Shown here piece after piece: positions 50,816 to 62,491 of a DNA stretch of 64,000 nucleotides (positions are counted from its first letter, which is position 1; each line of letters begins with the position of its first letter). The notes below the pieces were generated by a model that ran no database searches, had not been told where the DNA came from, and saw nothing but the letters and a program-made list of their open reading frames with translations. The DNA comes from Daucus carota subsp. sativus. Lineage: Eukaryota > Streptophyta > Magnoliopsida > Apiales > Apiaceae. The stretch is from assembly GCF_001625215.2 (NCBI RefSeq), contig NC_030387.2, positions 38,153,606-38,217,605 of the forward strand, in the 5' to 3' direction. The translations under genes were made by a program, and so were the position numbers.

Positions 50816-52611
50816 GCAGGGGCATAAGATTTGTCAACATATGGTGGGGTCCGTGTCTATCTATTTCTTGCTGTAGAATTTAATTACATTTAAGATAATA
50901 TCTTTGCTTTTTATTATTTTCTTTAGATTTTATTTTAAGAAAGTGTAAGAGAAAGTTGGGTGTGTATTAGATTCTCTTTACCTACCTTATCCCACAAACA
51001 AAACGTTGTAGCCATTGACCAAAATATACTCCTATCATTTCGAAAAAGATATGCATTCAATATGAATATTTTTTTTAAAAATTGTTATAATTTTGAATAT
51101 ACAAATGCACGTACACAATTATAATAAAATTTGATAATGTCTAAAAATCCACCTTAAAGATTTAAAATCCAAAAATCTTAAACTAAAATTTTCTTAAACG
51201 CCACCCGGTTATATGCCATTTAATTTGAAATACAATTCTAAATAAAAAGTAATTTAAAAGTTTTTGGGACAATTTTTATATAATTAAGAAACATGACATT
51301 TGAATAAGCTATCTTCAAGAAAATATTATATACTAAACCAATGTCTAAAATAAAATATCATATTCTAAAAATCGACTAAAACAATTTATACTAAAATTAT
51401 TAATAGAATAAATATCAATATTGCAGTAGCTCTATTATAATTTAAATATTTTATTTATAAATTACATAAGCTCAACCTGCTTAAAAATATTTGTACGTGA
51501 TTCCTCAGGAGAGCTAATTCATTTACTGACTGAAAAATGATGGTTAATCACGTGTATGCAGACTATTTTTATATAATATATTAAATTTTTCAATATTTTA
51601 TATATTATAACAGATCCTTATACCCACAAAAGTTAAGGCTAAAAAGTTTCGGGCCCGAGTAATACCCACAAAACTTTAAGCCTAAAAGTTTCAGCCTAAG
51701 GTACGGTTTGGGACCGCGGCTTTTTGTTGAAAAACAGTTTGGTAAATCTAAAAGCAGTTTTTTTAACAGCTTTTAGTTGAAAAGCAGTTTTTAGAAAAAT
51801 CAGATCCTCTCATGTTTTTGGATTTTCAACTTTTGCAGAAGCTGTTACAAATTTCACTATCAAATCTCACCTGAAAAATTATTTTGTTTATATTATAACT
51901 CAAAATAAGCAAATATCAAAAATATTACCAAACAATTATCTGATTTCTACTACTTTTTTCACCGGCACTTTTTCTGACCGCACAACAATTTTTAACCGGA
52001 CTCCCAGACAGACAAACCCAAGCCCACCATAAATCTCTTACAAGCATTTGCACCTATTTTGCCAAACCGTTATTTCTTATTCTCCTCTCTTTTGTTACAT
52101 TTTTTTCGAGAATGATGGAGTTTGTTTTATCCTGCTATGTAATAGTATCTTTTTTAAGTCAAAAATTTCTATAATTAACGTTGAATGCAGAAAAATATAA
52201 GATTGGACGAACTTTAAAATCTTAATATATCTGTGAACAATACTTTCAGCTCAGGAGGTTCTATTTCATTTCCATTCAATCTAATCAAAAATAATAATTT
52301 TATTTTGATTTAGGTACCATGTACTCTTACTTAATATTTTCAGCATGTTCAGACTCATCTACAACAAAACATCCAGAACTATACTCAGATGCTGTAATAC
52401 AAGCTCAATGTGGAGATGCTGAGATGCTCATATAATGCGAAGGAGCCAAAACAGCATTGGAACAGTACAGGAGTTTATCGAAACACCGGTTTGTTATTGC
52501 CTTTGTAGGGGTGGTGAGTCTGAAAAAGATAAGAGATGGCAGTGAAAAAAAAAACAGATCAAAAGAGGACTGGAAGAGACATTCAGTATGAAATGGTTTG
52601 GTTTCAGACTT
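50816..52611. other. AT-rich spacer
   Basis: Duplicated promoter region to about 51010, then no gene. A possible GGTTTGGGACCGCGGC-type MITE starts near 51706, but a matching right end was not found. Confidence 0.45.
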
Positions 52612-53255
52612 TCAGCGAGTAGCAGATGGAGGGTATTTCTGAGCGTTTTTGAGAATCTTGGAGAGGGCAGCTTTGCCGAGATCAAGGCCACAAACATCAG
52701 CAAGCTGAACCAGGTAGAGCAGAACATCAGAAAGTTCTTCCTCTAGGTGTTCCTTTTCATCAGAACTCCAGTTTGGTAAGCCCTTTTCTACTTCTCCTTT
52801 CCACTGGAATATTTCAGACAGCTCTCCCACCTCGCCAACCTACAACAGATCGTATTAAACAATACATTGTGAAAGACAAAATGCATATGCATAAGCATAA
52901 CATAATATAAGCAGAGATGAGATGATCCATAGCCACGCCTTATGCAGTCACACAAGTCCAGTGTAAGTACCCTGTACTAGTTTTTCGGTCCTTCAACAGG
53001 GAACGATGGCTTTTATCTTATACATATATAGCTTACCGCCTTGTATGTATAAGGATAAGCAGATAGAGAATACAGGAATTATACACTATGCGACTGAAAT
53101 AGCTAGATCAGAATGCTTACAAGGGCTAGAAGGAGATTTCTGGGACTGTGATATTGCTCCCAATCTCTGACTCTAGCAAATTCAGCAAGCCTGGCTTTGA
53201 GTTCTTGAAGTGAAACATCCTTAACTTTCTCCGAGTGCTCTTGGGACTGGTCCAT
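52612..53255 (-). CDS. DCTPP1: dCTP pyrophosphatase 1-like (MazG fold)
   Basis: Two exons, 53121-53255 and 52612-52839, giving 120 residues. The protein hydrolyses dCTP and modified dCTP to the monophosphate and so cleans the nucleotide pool; it works as a tetramer with Mg2+. Seen: LAEFARVRDWEQYHSPRNLL, then across the intron VGEVGELSEIFQWKGE, then EEELSDVLLYLVQLADVCGLDL. These hold the MazG metal-binding E-x-x-E and E-x-x-D pattern and match the plant and animal DCTPP1 length. The start is the ATG giving MDQSQEHSEK; two in-frame ATGs lie a few codons upstream. The C-terminus is short (KYPPSATR). Confidence 0.9.
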
Positions 53256-54312
53256 TTCCCTTCGATTGTGCACATAATACATGGTGACATGCATCTATTT
53301 AAAGACAAATGCTTTGCATAGGTGAGCTAGCCGCTAGGTATCTGGTTTACTGCTTTAGGTATCTAGGTATCAATATCTTCCAACTAAAACTTATACTTAG
53401 TGGAGGGACCTTAGAAACAATCTTCAAGTGAGGTTTGGCAAAGATGTTTCCATCTTTTCCAGCCATGACTTGATATCACTTACTTTTCGCTTTCAAATAT
53501 CTTATCTACTTTGTACACTCTGCAGGTCCTCTAACATCATCCATGTTATATATAGTGCAATTCACCTCAGACATATTCTTCACCCTCGCGTAACTATACA
53601 TGTTGTTTGAGACTCTAGTCCTTACTTCCCAAGTCCTAAGCTTTAGGTGTATTCAGTTCAACTTTGCTAGAAAGTGTATATTTCACCTAGAAATTAGAAT
53701 AAAGCAGTACAGTATCGACAAATAAGCATCATTAACTTCCTATCCTCTGTGGAACATATCCCGGCAAGCATGGGCTGATATGGCAAACACTAAATCGCCA
53801 ACAAATTATATCACCATGATAGATCACAATCCAAATGCGCCATGTTGCTTATAAAGACACCAAGGCTTTCAATCTATCACACGTTTTTCTCCCCCAACCA
53901 ACCCACAAGTTGAAACAGACAACTAGTGTAGTTGTGCAGGATAAGATGGATAGAAACATAGAAATTTATGGCCAATAGGAAGTTCTATTTATGCCCTATA
54001 TGATGTTCTGCAGTTCTACTTATGACAATGATAGCAACCAAGATGTTTTGCAACTAAACTCAGCCACTAGTCCCTTAACTTTAAAGGGACACAGGACACT
54101 TTACTTCGCTAGCTTTTGCACATTTTTCTAAAGGAATTTTCAGAAATATTAGGCTCTTGATATCTTACTTTGATCCTACACTTCAGCCACTAGCTGATAC
54201 TGCATAAAATCTCTCTTTTTAGTTATAAAGATGTTTGTGGAAGGCATAATTTTGAAAATATACAGCCTTTTTGGAGTAATGCTCCAGGAGAACATTATTA
54301 TGCTTACAGCTT
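53256..54312. other. Spacer upstream of the pyrophosphatase gene
   Basis: No gene found. The left part should hold the leader and promoter of the pyrophosphatase gene. Confidence 0.5.
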
Positions 54313-54567
54313 AGAGCATCTCCGAGGGGCGTCACCCCTTACCTATATCTCATCTAGATGGCAAGATTAAGGGATTTTGTTCCAAAACTCATCTCCAACC
54401 ATTCCCTCCTTACCTCTATTTTTTAGGTGAGAGAAATTGAATATTATTTTTTAATATATAGGGAACCAATTTAGGGGATACCATTGCAGTAAACTAACTA
54501 TTTGATACCTGTATTTTAGGTAACCATTATTTTAATATATTTTAGGGATCATCTTTGGAGATGCTCT
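54313..54567. mobile_element. MITE with AGAGCATCTCC ends
   Basis: AGAGCATCTCC at the left and GGAGATGCTCT at the right are exact inverses. They are flanked by TACAGCTT (54305-54312 and 54568-54575), an 8-bp duplication as in hAT elements; up to 10 bp can be read if the outer bases are shared. The element is 255 bp and non-coding. Confidence 0.8.
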
Positions 54568-55409
54568 TACAGCTTAAGTTGCAGGTATTGGCAGGAAATA
54601 AAGGAAGGGTCCAGGTCCCTGGCAAGTAGCAAGTTATATTGATGTATCCATCTTTCCGCGGATTTTTTATAGCTAAAAGGCTTAAGACTTTATTTATTAT
54701 GTAAATGTGCAGGACTGCAGGGCCAGTCAGCCTTATCACCCATTTTAGGGTTTTTATAATTTGATGAGACTTGATACAAAGATTAACATCACAGTATAAA
54801 TATGATGCCTTCTATGTTGGCTCGTTCAATCAGATTAGTAATGACTGACATATGCCCAGGATAGCAAAGAGGAACTATAACAGCCTGATACTCGATAACT
54901 TCTAGAAAGAAACAGATTTGTGAATTCAAAAAAGTTTTCACAATAAACAAACTACTCAATCATGGCTTAATTGTATTTTTATAAACTGCAGAAAAAGAAG
55001 TTCATTCTAGGAAAGAATATATTAGAACATCAAAATATCAAAAAATTTGTGCATATAACCACGATAATCAAACTGTTTTTTGAGTATAGGACAACTAGGT
55101 ATATTCAATTTTCTGGTTCTGCCACTGGCTTTCCTCATAAGAAGTATCTATTACTACAGGTTTAGCTGTCAACTTCACAGATGAATGGGCAACACTTGAC
55201 AACAAATTTACTAAAAGTACAAAGGACATGCTGAATAATTTCCCAAGCATGTAGCCTTGATCCTCTCTAAAAAAATCCACCTTCGTTATCCAGGTCATCA
55301 CATCATAAATCTATGCATAAAAAATCATATCTAATTGCAGACAGATCATTAGTACTTACCTACAGTAAGAACGTTAACTTCAAAACCGTACACTATTCAC
55401 ATGCATTTA
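54568..55409. other. Spacer downstream of the hAT-derived gene
   Basis: Non-coding; probably includes the 3' untranslated region of the hAT-derived gene. Nothing else recognised. Confidence 0.5.
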
Positions 55410-58400
55410 TTAATTCCCCTGGTTGCAATTTGCACTAAAATCATCAGCAATGCCGTTGTTTTGGTCTTTATCTTCATCTTGGGCTTCATCTTCATCTCCG
55501 TCTTTGTCTTCATCTTCATCATCTAAAGTACTTGCCACAAGCTGTGTTCCACTTGAACAGGTAGCTACACAAGAAAATAAAGTACTAATAAGCATTAATG
55601 GTTAACTAATAAACTTGATTAACACAACCATCTGGGTATATATGCCATACCATTGACCTCATCCTGCAACCAATTTTGTGTACACATCAATGCCTCTGTA
55701 ATTGTGTGACTTAACCGACTACGATGTGGACTAAGCATCATACTATTACCAGAAGTGGATTTCGGCACAGGAATTGATGCAGGAATAGCCAATATGTCCA
55801 AAGCAATCTTTTGCAACGTTGGAAATTTCAATCCATTCACTTTCCACCAATTCAAGATATCGAAGTTTGCAGTTCTTGGCAATATAGATTCTTCCAAGTA
55901 TGTATCCATTTCTGATCTGTCAGGCACCTGACTTGCCACAAATAAATCAAAATCATTGAGTGCATCCTCCTCACTACACTCTGTTGACGCCATAAAACTA
56001 GCCGAAGATGCTCCCACAATACGATTTGGCCTATCCTTTGATTGGTAATTAAGTTGCAATGCATAGCAATCATCACGGACTCTGTTCACATGCACCATGG
56101 CTTCATCACCATATATAGTTCTAAAAAAGTACTCGGTAAGTTTTAACTTATACCTAGGATCGAATACACATGCTATCGCTATGATACGATTACACAAACT
56201 CCAATACTTCTGATATATCTCCATAGTTTGTGATGCTATCACCTGAACAATCTCAAGTGGACTGTCAAACCATCTAGATATCGCAATTTTGATCTCACAA
56301 ATTTTTGGGAAGTAGCAATTTAAAGTGAAACTAGTGGTCCCACAAAAGGATTCTGAGACATTATAAAACAGTTGCAAATTTCCACAAATTTCTTTCACCA
56401 ACTTCCAATCATGGTCACTCGGCAAACTTGTATGGCAAGTTTTTTCCTGCTCTAAATATAAGAAAACATCTTTATAAAGTAAAGCTGTTTGAAGCATCAG
56501 CAATGTTGACTTCCAACAGGTACCATTATCAAGACAAGGTTTCTTAGTGTATGGAACACACAATTCCTGGCATGTTTCCTCAAATTTATACATCCTTTGT
56601 GCTGAAACTGTCCAGTACACTACTTCATCCCGCACGTTCTTTACCACTTCACTTATAACTTCCAAAACATCTTTCGCCATAATATTTAAAATGCTCCCAA
56701 AACAGCAATTATGAAGTACTTCCCCACCTAACAAGAGTGAACTTGCATCAAGCTTGTCAAGAAAGATATGTGATGCTGGATTATTTTTTGCATCATCAAT
56801 CATTATTGTAGATAACTTCCTATCAACACGTAATTCCAGCAATGCATCCATAAGATATTCAGTAAAGACCTCCTCATCATGTGGATTGGGTATATATATG
56901 AACCTGAGAAGAAAAAGGCAGAAAAGGCGAATTCAGATGTATTATATATTCCAAAAGGCAGCAAAATCAAGACAGTCTAATCATCAGAAACCATAGCAAT
57001 ATAGTAAAACTTACCTTAGAAGTCGACTTTGGGATACCCATGCTTCATCAATATAATGAGCAGTAACAGCCATGTAATTTTTTTTGGTTGGTTTAGCTAT
57101 CCATATTTTGGTGGTGATAGCAACTCGGCAATCCAATTTCTCCAACAAACAAATTATTTTTTCTTTCTCAGAATCATATATGTTGAGAATGTCCTTCTTG
57201 ATTGTATCTCTAGTAACCATCTTGAACATAGGTTGAAGACCTCTGATAAATTTTTGTAATCCATAATGACTCAGAATGTTGAGAGGATATCCATGTAAAA
57301 TAATAGCATCGACGATATCCTTTCTAGATACTTCTTGATCAAAAGTACTATTCCGGGGCTCAACTTTCTGTTTCTCCATTTCTTTATTGGTTCCGTTTGG
57401 TTGTTGTCTAGTGTCAAAAGTTTTCAGTCTTTTGCAGCGTTGCATGTGGCTATGCAAGTGCCTCGTCCCATATCCACTACCTGCTGTGAGTTTTGAAGTA
57501 CAAGTATTGCATATAGCATAGAGTCGACCATCTATTAATTTTCTTTCGAATGCAGTCCAGACGATTGATGTCCTTTTACTGCCATGTAATGCACCACTTG
57601 GAGTTGAATGAGATGATGGATTTGGAGGCACTGCCACATGAGTTGAATTTTTGCCCCATAAAATTGTTCTCTGTTTACTGGCATCTGGTGCTCCACTTGG
57701 AGTTGAGTAAGCAGATGGACTAGAAGGCGTCACCACCAATTGACTAGGAGTTTTGCTACTCGATCCAAATACCACAGGAGCTATTATACATAAAAAAAAA
57801 TTGAGAAGTATAAGCTTATTACACATACAAGTATATGCCGAGAAATAAGTTATAGCTAGCAGTTCAAACTTTGAAGTTTATAGCCTACATTATAACCAAT
57901 GGGGTATAGAGTACCGAGTCTTCCCAGCCTACAGTAGAATTAAAGTTTCTAATAAGATTTCTTATGTTCTCTATAATCATAATTACCATAAGATAGTGGA
58001 GGTGCTCTTGATTGGAGGCTGCTAAGTGTTGGATTACTCTTGATGCCTGGGTGACTTGCCCCAGAAGCTGGACTAGGATTTCGTACGATTGGCCTCAGAC
58101 ATAGACTCGAAGATGAGACCTGATAAGATGGATACAAATACTGCTGTGGACTTGCACTTGAGGGAAGACTTGACAATTGATCTATTACTGGTGCTGGACC
58201 CGGAATATGACGAGCTTCTGGCGATGAACTTGATATGGAAGAGTGAGAGGGAGCTGAACATGAAACCGATCTGGAATTTTGACTACTGGCTAAATTTGGA
58301 TCCAACCATGAATTTGGACATAAAGAAGAAACCTATCACGAGAGACCAAAGGTTCATATAATGTGGAAGAAGTACATATAACTTCTAAATGAACACTGCA

Positions 58401-58744
58401 TAAGAAACACTGGTGCAAGCTGATTTATATCCTAAACAGCAAGCTCCAATAGATAAATCATATTATTAAAAGAGCAGCTGGTTTTGTGCATAGCATAGCA
58501 AGCAATAGAGTTCAATACCCAGGCAGAACACCAAGTACACACTGCTTCATTCCATAATCAAATTCAAAGTAGACAAAAAAAAATGAAATAACAATAATGG
58601 AAATCAAGCAGTCAATCAGAAGCCAAAAAGGTCACACTACCAACTACTTATCACCTGTACCGGTAACGAAAGTACCACATCCGTCTTGTCAAACACCACT
58701 CCCTCGTCCATCAGATTCATGTTTTTAACCTCTTCTTCATCCAT
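55410..58744 (-). CDS. hAT-transposase-derived gene (BED zinc finger, RICESLEEPER-like), probably domesticated
   Basis: Five coding exons: 58655-58744, 57987-58332, 57015-57780, 55651-56903 and 55410-55564. They give 869 residues in phase. In order: a short acidic start (MDEEEVKNM); a Ser/Pro-rich segment of about 170 residues; a BED-type finger (SIVWTAFE, CNTC, GTRHLHSHMQRC); the RNase H-like core; the hAT C-terminal dimerisation segment (LSHTITEALMCTQNWLQDEV); and an added acidic tail (DDEDEDKDGDEDE). Related transposases read TTDIW at the first catalytic Asp, but here it is TTKIW. The segment around the third catalytic Glu (SES-FS in relatives) reads PKSTSG. The second site is kept as IDDAKNN. 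No hAT terminal repeats were found around the gene, and a leader intron (about 58746-59100) precedes it. A DNA-binding regulator like DAYSLEEPER is the likely role (inference). Confidence 0.8.
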
Positions 58745-59995
58745 ACCTACATTCATTACAGCACATTGTAATATCCATCACCCCTAATCAGAAACTTCTT
58801 GAAAAACAGTAATGACAATAAACAATGCACTATAAATATTCATTAGTACCTAAAATCACATTCTAAATTTCATCAATTAATACCTTGTCCGCATCAATTC
58901 AAGCCCTAATTAATAAATTCTTGATCTTATCAATCCTAGCTAAAATCATATGCATTTCAAATCTTTTTGATATGGGTTACAATTAATACTTAACATATAT
59001 AAACAAGATTAAATACACACACACACACAAACAAAGATACAAAAAAAATCAAATCTTTACTATAAAACAAGAAGTAGAGTAATTAGAGAGAGTCGCTCAC
59101 TTGTGAAAGACGGGGAGACTGCGAAAATGGAAAGGGGGCAAGTAGTCAACTTTCCTTGATCACAATTGCAGCATATTTGAGGTTTAAGACAGCAAGCTAA
59201 GAAGAGACAGAACTCATGTTATGAAACACAAGGGAGATGGGTTCATAAGTCATAACCTTATGAATGGCATGAAACATAGTACTAGTTTTGTCAAATGATT
59301 AAAAATGTAAAATTTGTGAGAAGGACCGAGTAACGAAACTTTTGCCATCTATACAAATAGAAATTTGAAAGCTAAAGATAATATTTTTCTAATTAAAAGG
59401 AATAAAATCAAATATTTATTTTTGTAAATATCATATGACTCGCCATTATAAAATTAAATCCTTTTTTCTAAATAAAAAAGTAGTAAAAATAATCTTGAAA
59501 CCCAGAATAGGTAATTTGATTTTTCATAAAAATGTGTTACATTTTACAACCTTTCTATTTAATTTAACTTGTGTTGCATTCAGGTATTGCTCTACACTAC
59601 ACTTCAACACTTCCCTTCAGATTTCTACAATGAAAACCCACAAACACTTTAAGCTTATAAGCTTATAAGTTGAGAGAGACAATAAAACTTAAGGCCATAC
59701 CATAACTCAAACTTACACATACTTGTAAAAAGTCTGAGATATCTAATCTGTCCGGCAAAGCCATGCATACTTAAGTCATTAGGAAGATCTCACAGATTAC
59801 AGCAGTAGGAAGATCTTCAGAATTCATAAACAAGTCTTGCGCTAATAGCATACTGCACAATCTATTGTGCAGAAGCTGCTGTTATGTATGTCATTTAGAA
59901 TTTTAGATTACAAGATAGCATTTAATGCATCATTAGCCATGTTTGATTTCTACCGGTAATCATTACTTTCTAAAATCTAGCAGATCAACTTCAGT
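58745..59995. other. Leader intron and promoter of the hAT-derived gene
   Basis: A likely leader exon near 59101-59200 (minus) ends CACAA|GTGAGCG and resumes at GAATGTAG just before the ATG. The rest is non-coding, with the 3' end of the zinc-finger gene at the right. Confidence 0.5.
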
Positions 59996-62491
59996 TCATC
60001 TGCAGCTTGCTTTCATTGCTCTCTCCTTCTCCTGCATGCTGTAGAGACGAGTGAGATGCTTTTGACCTTTGAGATGCTGATTAAATGCATCTTCGTTCAT
60101 GCACCAGATTTCACAAAGTCCGCACCATGGACGTTCAGTGGCTTTCTCTACCTTTTTCTGTCCAGCTTCTAAAGCTTGCAATCTAGCCTTGTGCTTTTGA
60201 CCCTGGTAATGCAGCTTCAAAGCATCTTCATGTGGGCACAAAATTTGACACAGGTCACACCTCAGTTGCGTGTTTACTTGTTCCCCGCCATTTTTCCTAT
60301 CCATCTTTAGCAGATGCAGTTTAGCCTTGTGTTTGTGACCTTTCAGGTGTTGCTTCAGACAGAACGGACCGGTACAGGGTACTTCACAGAGCTTGCAAAA
60401 CATATTCCCAGATGAGTCTATGGCTATGTAATTCTCTTGAGGTAGCTGTGGCTTATGAGGGCCTTGGTGCTGGAAGCCACTAGTTGCTTTTCTCTTGAAG
60501 CCTGAGTAATTTGGCTGATAATGTGGACGAGGCCTTGGCCCATAATTAGGATAATGATTGGGCACTGGTGACCGCTGGAATGGTTGATTGGGAATCTGGC
60601 TTGGACCTGAACAGAACCCTGGAGCATTTGAAGGTGAAAACTGATGAGCTGAACTTGGAGCCAGATTTGGATTTGGTCTTGGAAACATACAAGATGAACC
60701 TGGTGCCATGCATGGACTTGCTACAGTGACTGAACTCGGCTCTGGCCATGATCTCAGGCCTGGATCTGGACGAGGGCATGAAACCGAAGAAACCACCTGA
60801 TATAAGAAATGTTAATTACGAATCAAAATATACACCCTGCATAATTTGTCAATAATATTGTATACTCCAAAGCATGATCTATTATCATAACATAATTGCA
60901 AGATAAAACGGAACATATTTACTGATAGGAATTACAATTAGCACATCACCCTTAAAGCATGCATAACCCCTGTGTGCCTTGGAATCAATAGTTATTAACA
61001 AAGTCTAAATCTTATGGCTGCCACTCGTAAATCAAATACTGATGCTCATTTACATGAACATAACACTCGAGATTTAAGAATATATAACAAAGGGGTAACA
61101 ATTGGAGCATTCTTATACTCTCCAGCAGTACATATCATGAACCCTGAAAGCAGATTCCGTATAACAGCAGTTAACCGAATTAACAATACGATAGAAGTTT
61201 ATATACTCTAACATTAACGAGATAAGTCGATGTGGAATATTAGCTTGCCTCATAGTCAAAAATGCTTAATAAAAAAAAACAATTGTTGCCAAAACTTTTT
61301 CGGTTATTATATTTTCTTTTGTTAATAAAGTGGGCGCCAGGAGTCACCATTTTCTGCATTCTTTTGCTCTTAGCAAATTTATTGTTTAAGCACCTGACCC
61401 AAGTATTTTTTAGTAACTGCTGGAGCTTGGTGTTGTTTAAGGTGTTAACCCGTGGATTCCTTCTGGATAGTTGAAACATGGAACAAATTCTACCACTCCC
61501 CTACAAATTAAATCAGGAAAACTTATTTTTAGTGTGTTTAAGCTAGTAAATCATAAATTAGATTATTAAAATCAGAGAGAATTTCTGAAACCAAATCTAC
61601 TACAGGATGCTTGGAATCTTCAAAATGAGCCAGCAATTTCGGTAACACATCAGGATTCTACCTCAAGACTTTCTTACAAACAATTGAAAACAGGCACACT
61701 CAATTTACTTACACCCTGCTCTCGAGTTTTAAAAATGGAGGAAAGCAAGTGAAAAGGAAGTAAAGTTATCTAACTTTCACTCCTACCCGTGCTCCCGAGT
61801 TTTTTAAAGGGAGGAAAGCGAGTGAAAGTAAGTGAAAATATAGCATAGTTTCACTCCAAAACTTTCACTCCAAAAATGGGATGAAAGTGAAAGCACATTT
61901 ACTTTCACTTACATTCACTTGCTTTCTCCCCTAAAAAAACTCGGGAGCAAGGCCTTAAACTGTTAATCAAGATTACTTCGGAGGCATGTCAGGGTAATCC
62001 GTAGCTTTACCATTGAAGATATCAATAATTCCGGAACAGAATAAAGCAAAACCAAAATCAACATCAATTGTAAGAATACAATGATAGACATCAACAACGG
62101 CATATAGCTCAACGCACGGATAACTGACCACAATTTCGACCTGTTCTGGGTGTCTGTCATACTCCACAAAAACAAAGCTACTAACCATATATCCTCTCAT
62201 CCACGTAAACAAAACAAAGCTACTCGCTATATATCCGCTATTTAAGTAACAATGCATATACAGTAAAAATTCAACCAGAATGTAACAAGCACACCATCAA
62301 ATAACAAAACAAAAAAAATGACAGGATCAATTAAGCCTTAATAGAAACAAGTTGGCAATGACCTGTAGTGGCATAAGGTCTTCGATGCATTCATCTGACT
62401 GGAACAAACCCGCGACTTTTTTCCGATACTCGAGCTCCCTCTGAATTGCAAGCTCCACATTCATACAATTCTGCTGCCCTACTTCAGCCAT
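59996..62491 (-). CDS. U1-type (zf-met) zinc-finger protein with three fingers
   Basis: Two coding exons, 62363-62491 and 59996-60796, giving 309 residues. Exon 1 encodes MAEVGQQNCMNVELAIQREL and ends LMPLQ. Exon 2 starts VVSSVSCPRPDPG, has a Pro/Ser/Asn-rich stretch of about 110 residues with PNYGPRPRP, then three C2H2 fingers of the U1/matrin type: CKLCEVPCTGPF-HLKGHKHKAKL, CDLCQILCPHED-HYQGQKHKARL and CGLCEIWCMNED-HLKGQKHLTRL. Such fingers bind double-stranded or structured RNA, so a nuclear RNA-binding role is likely; the target is unknown. The 1.57-kb intron contains a MITE at 61718-61948. The start is the only ATG that opens exon 1 in frame. It lies head-to-tail upstream of the hAT-derived gene. 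Confidence 0.85.
61718..61948. mobile_element. MITE with a duplicated left end, in the zinc-finger gene intron
   Basis: GCTCCCGAGTTTTTT at 61791 and its inverse ending at 61948 are the terminal repeats. A second, more diverged left end (GCTCTCGAGTTTTAAAAATG) lies at 61718 in the same orientation. The terminal repeats extend into GGAGGAAAGCGAGTGAAAGT. No clear target duplication. Confidence 0.65.

Noticed and set aside
51700-52030. Possible MITE with GGTTTGGGACCGCGGC end
   Set aside because: No convincing inverse right end or target duplication was found.
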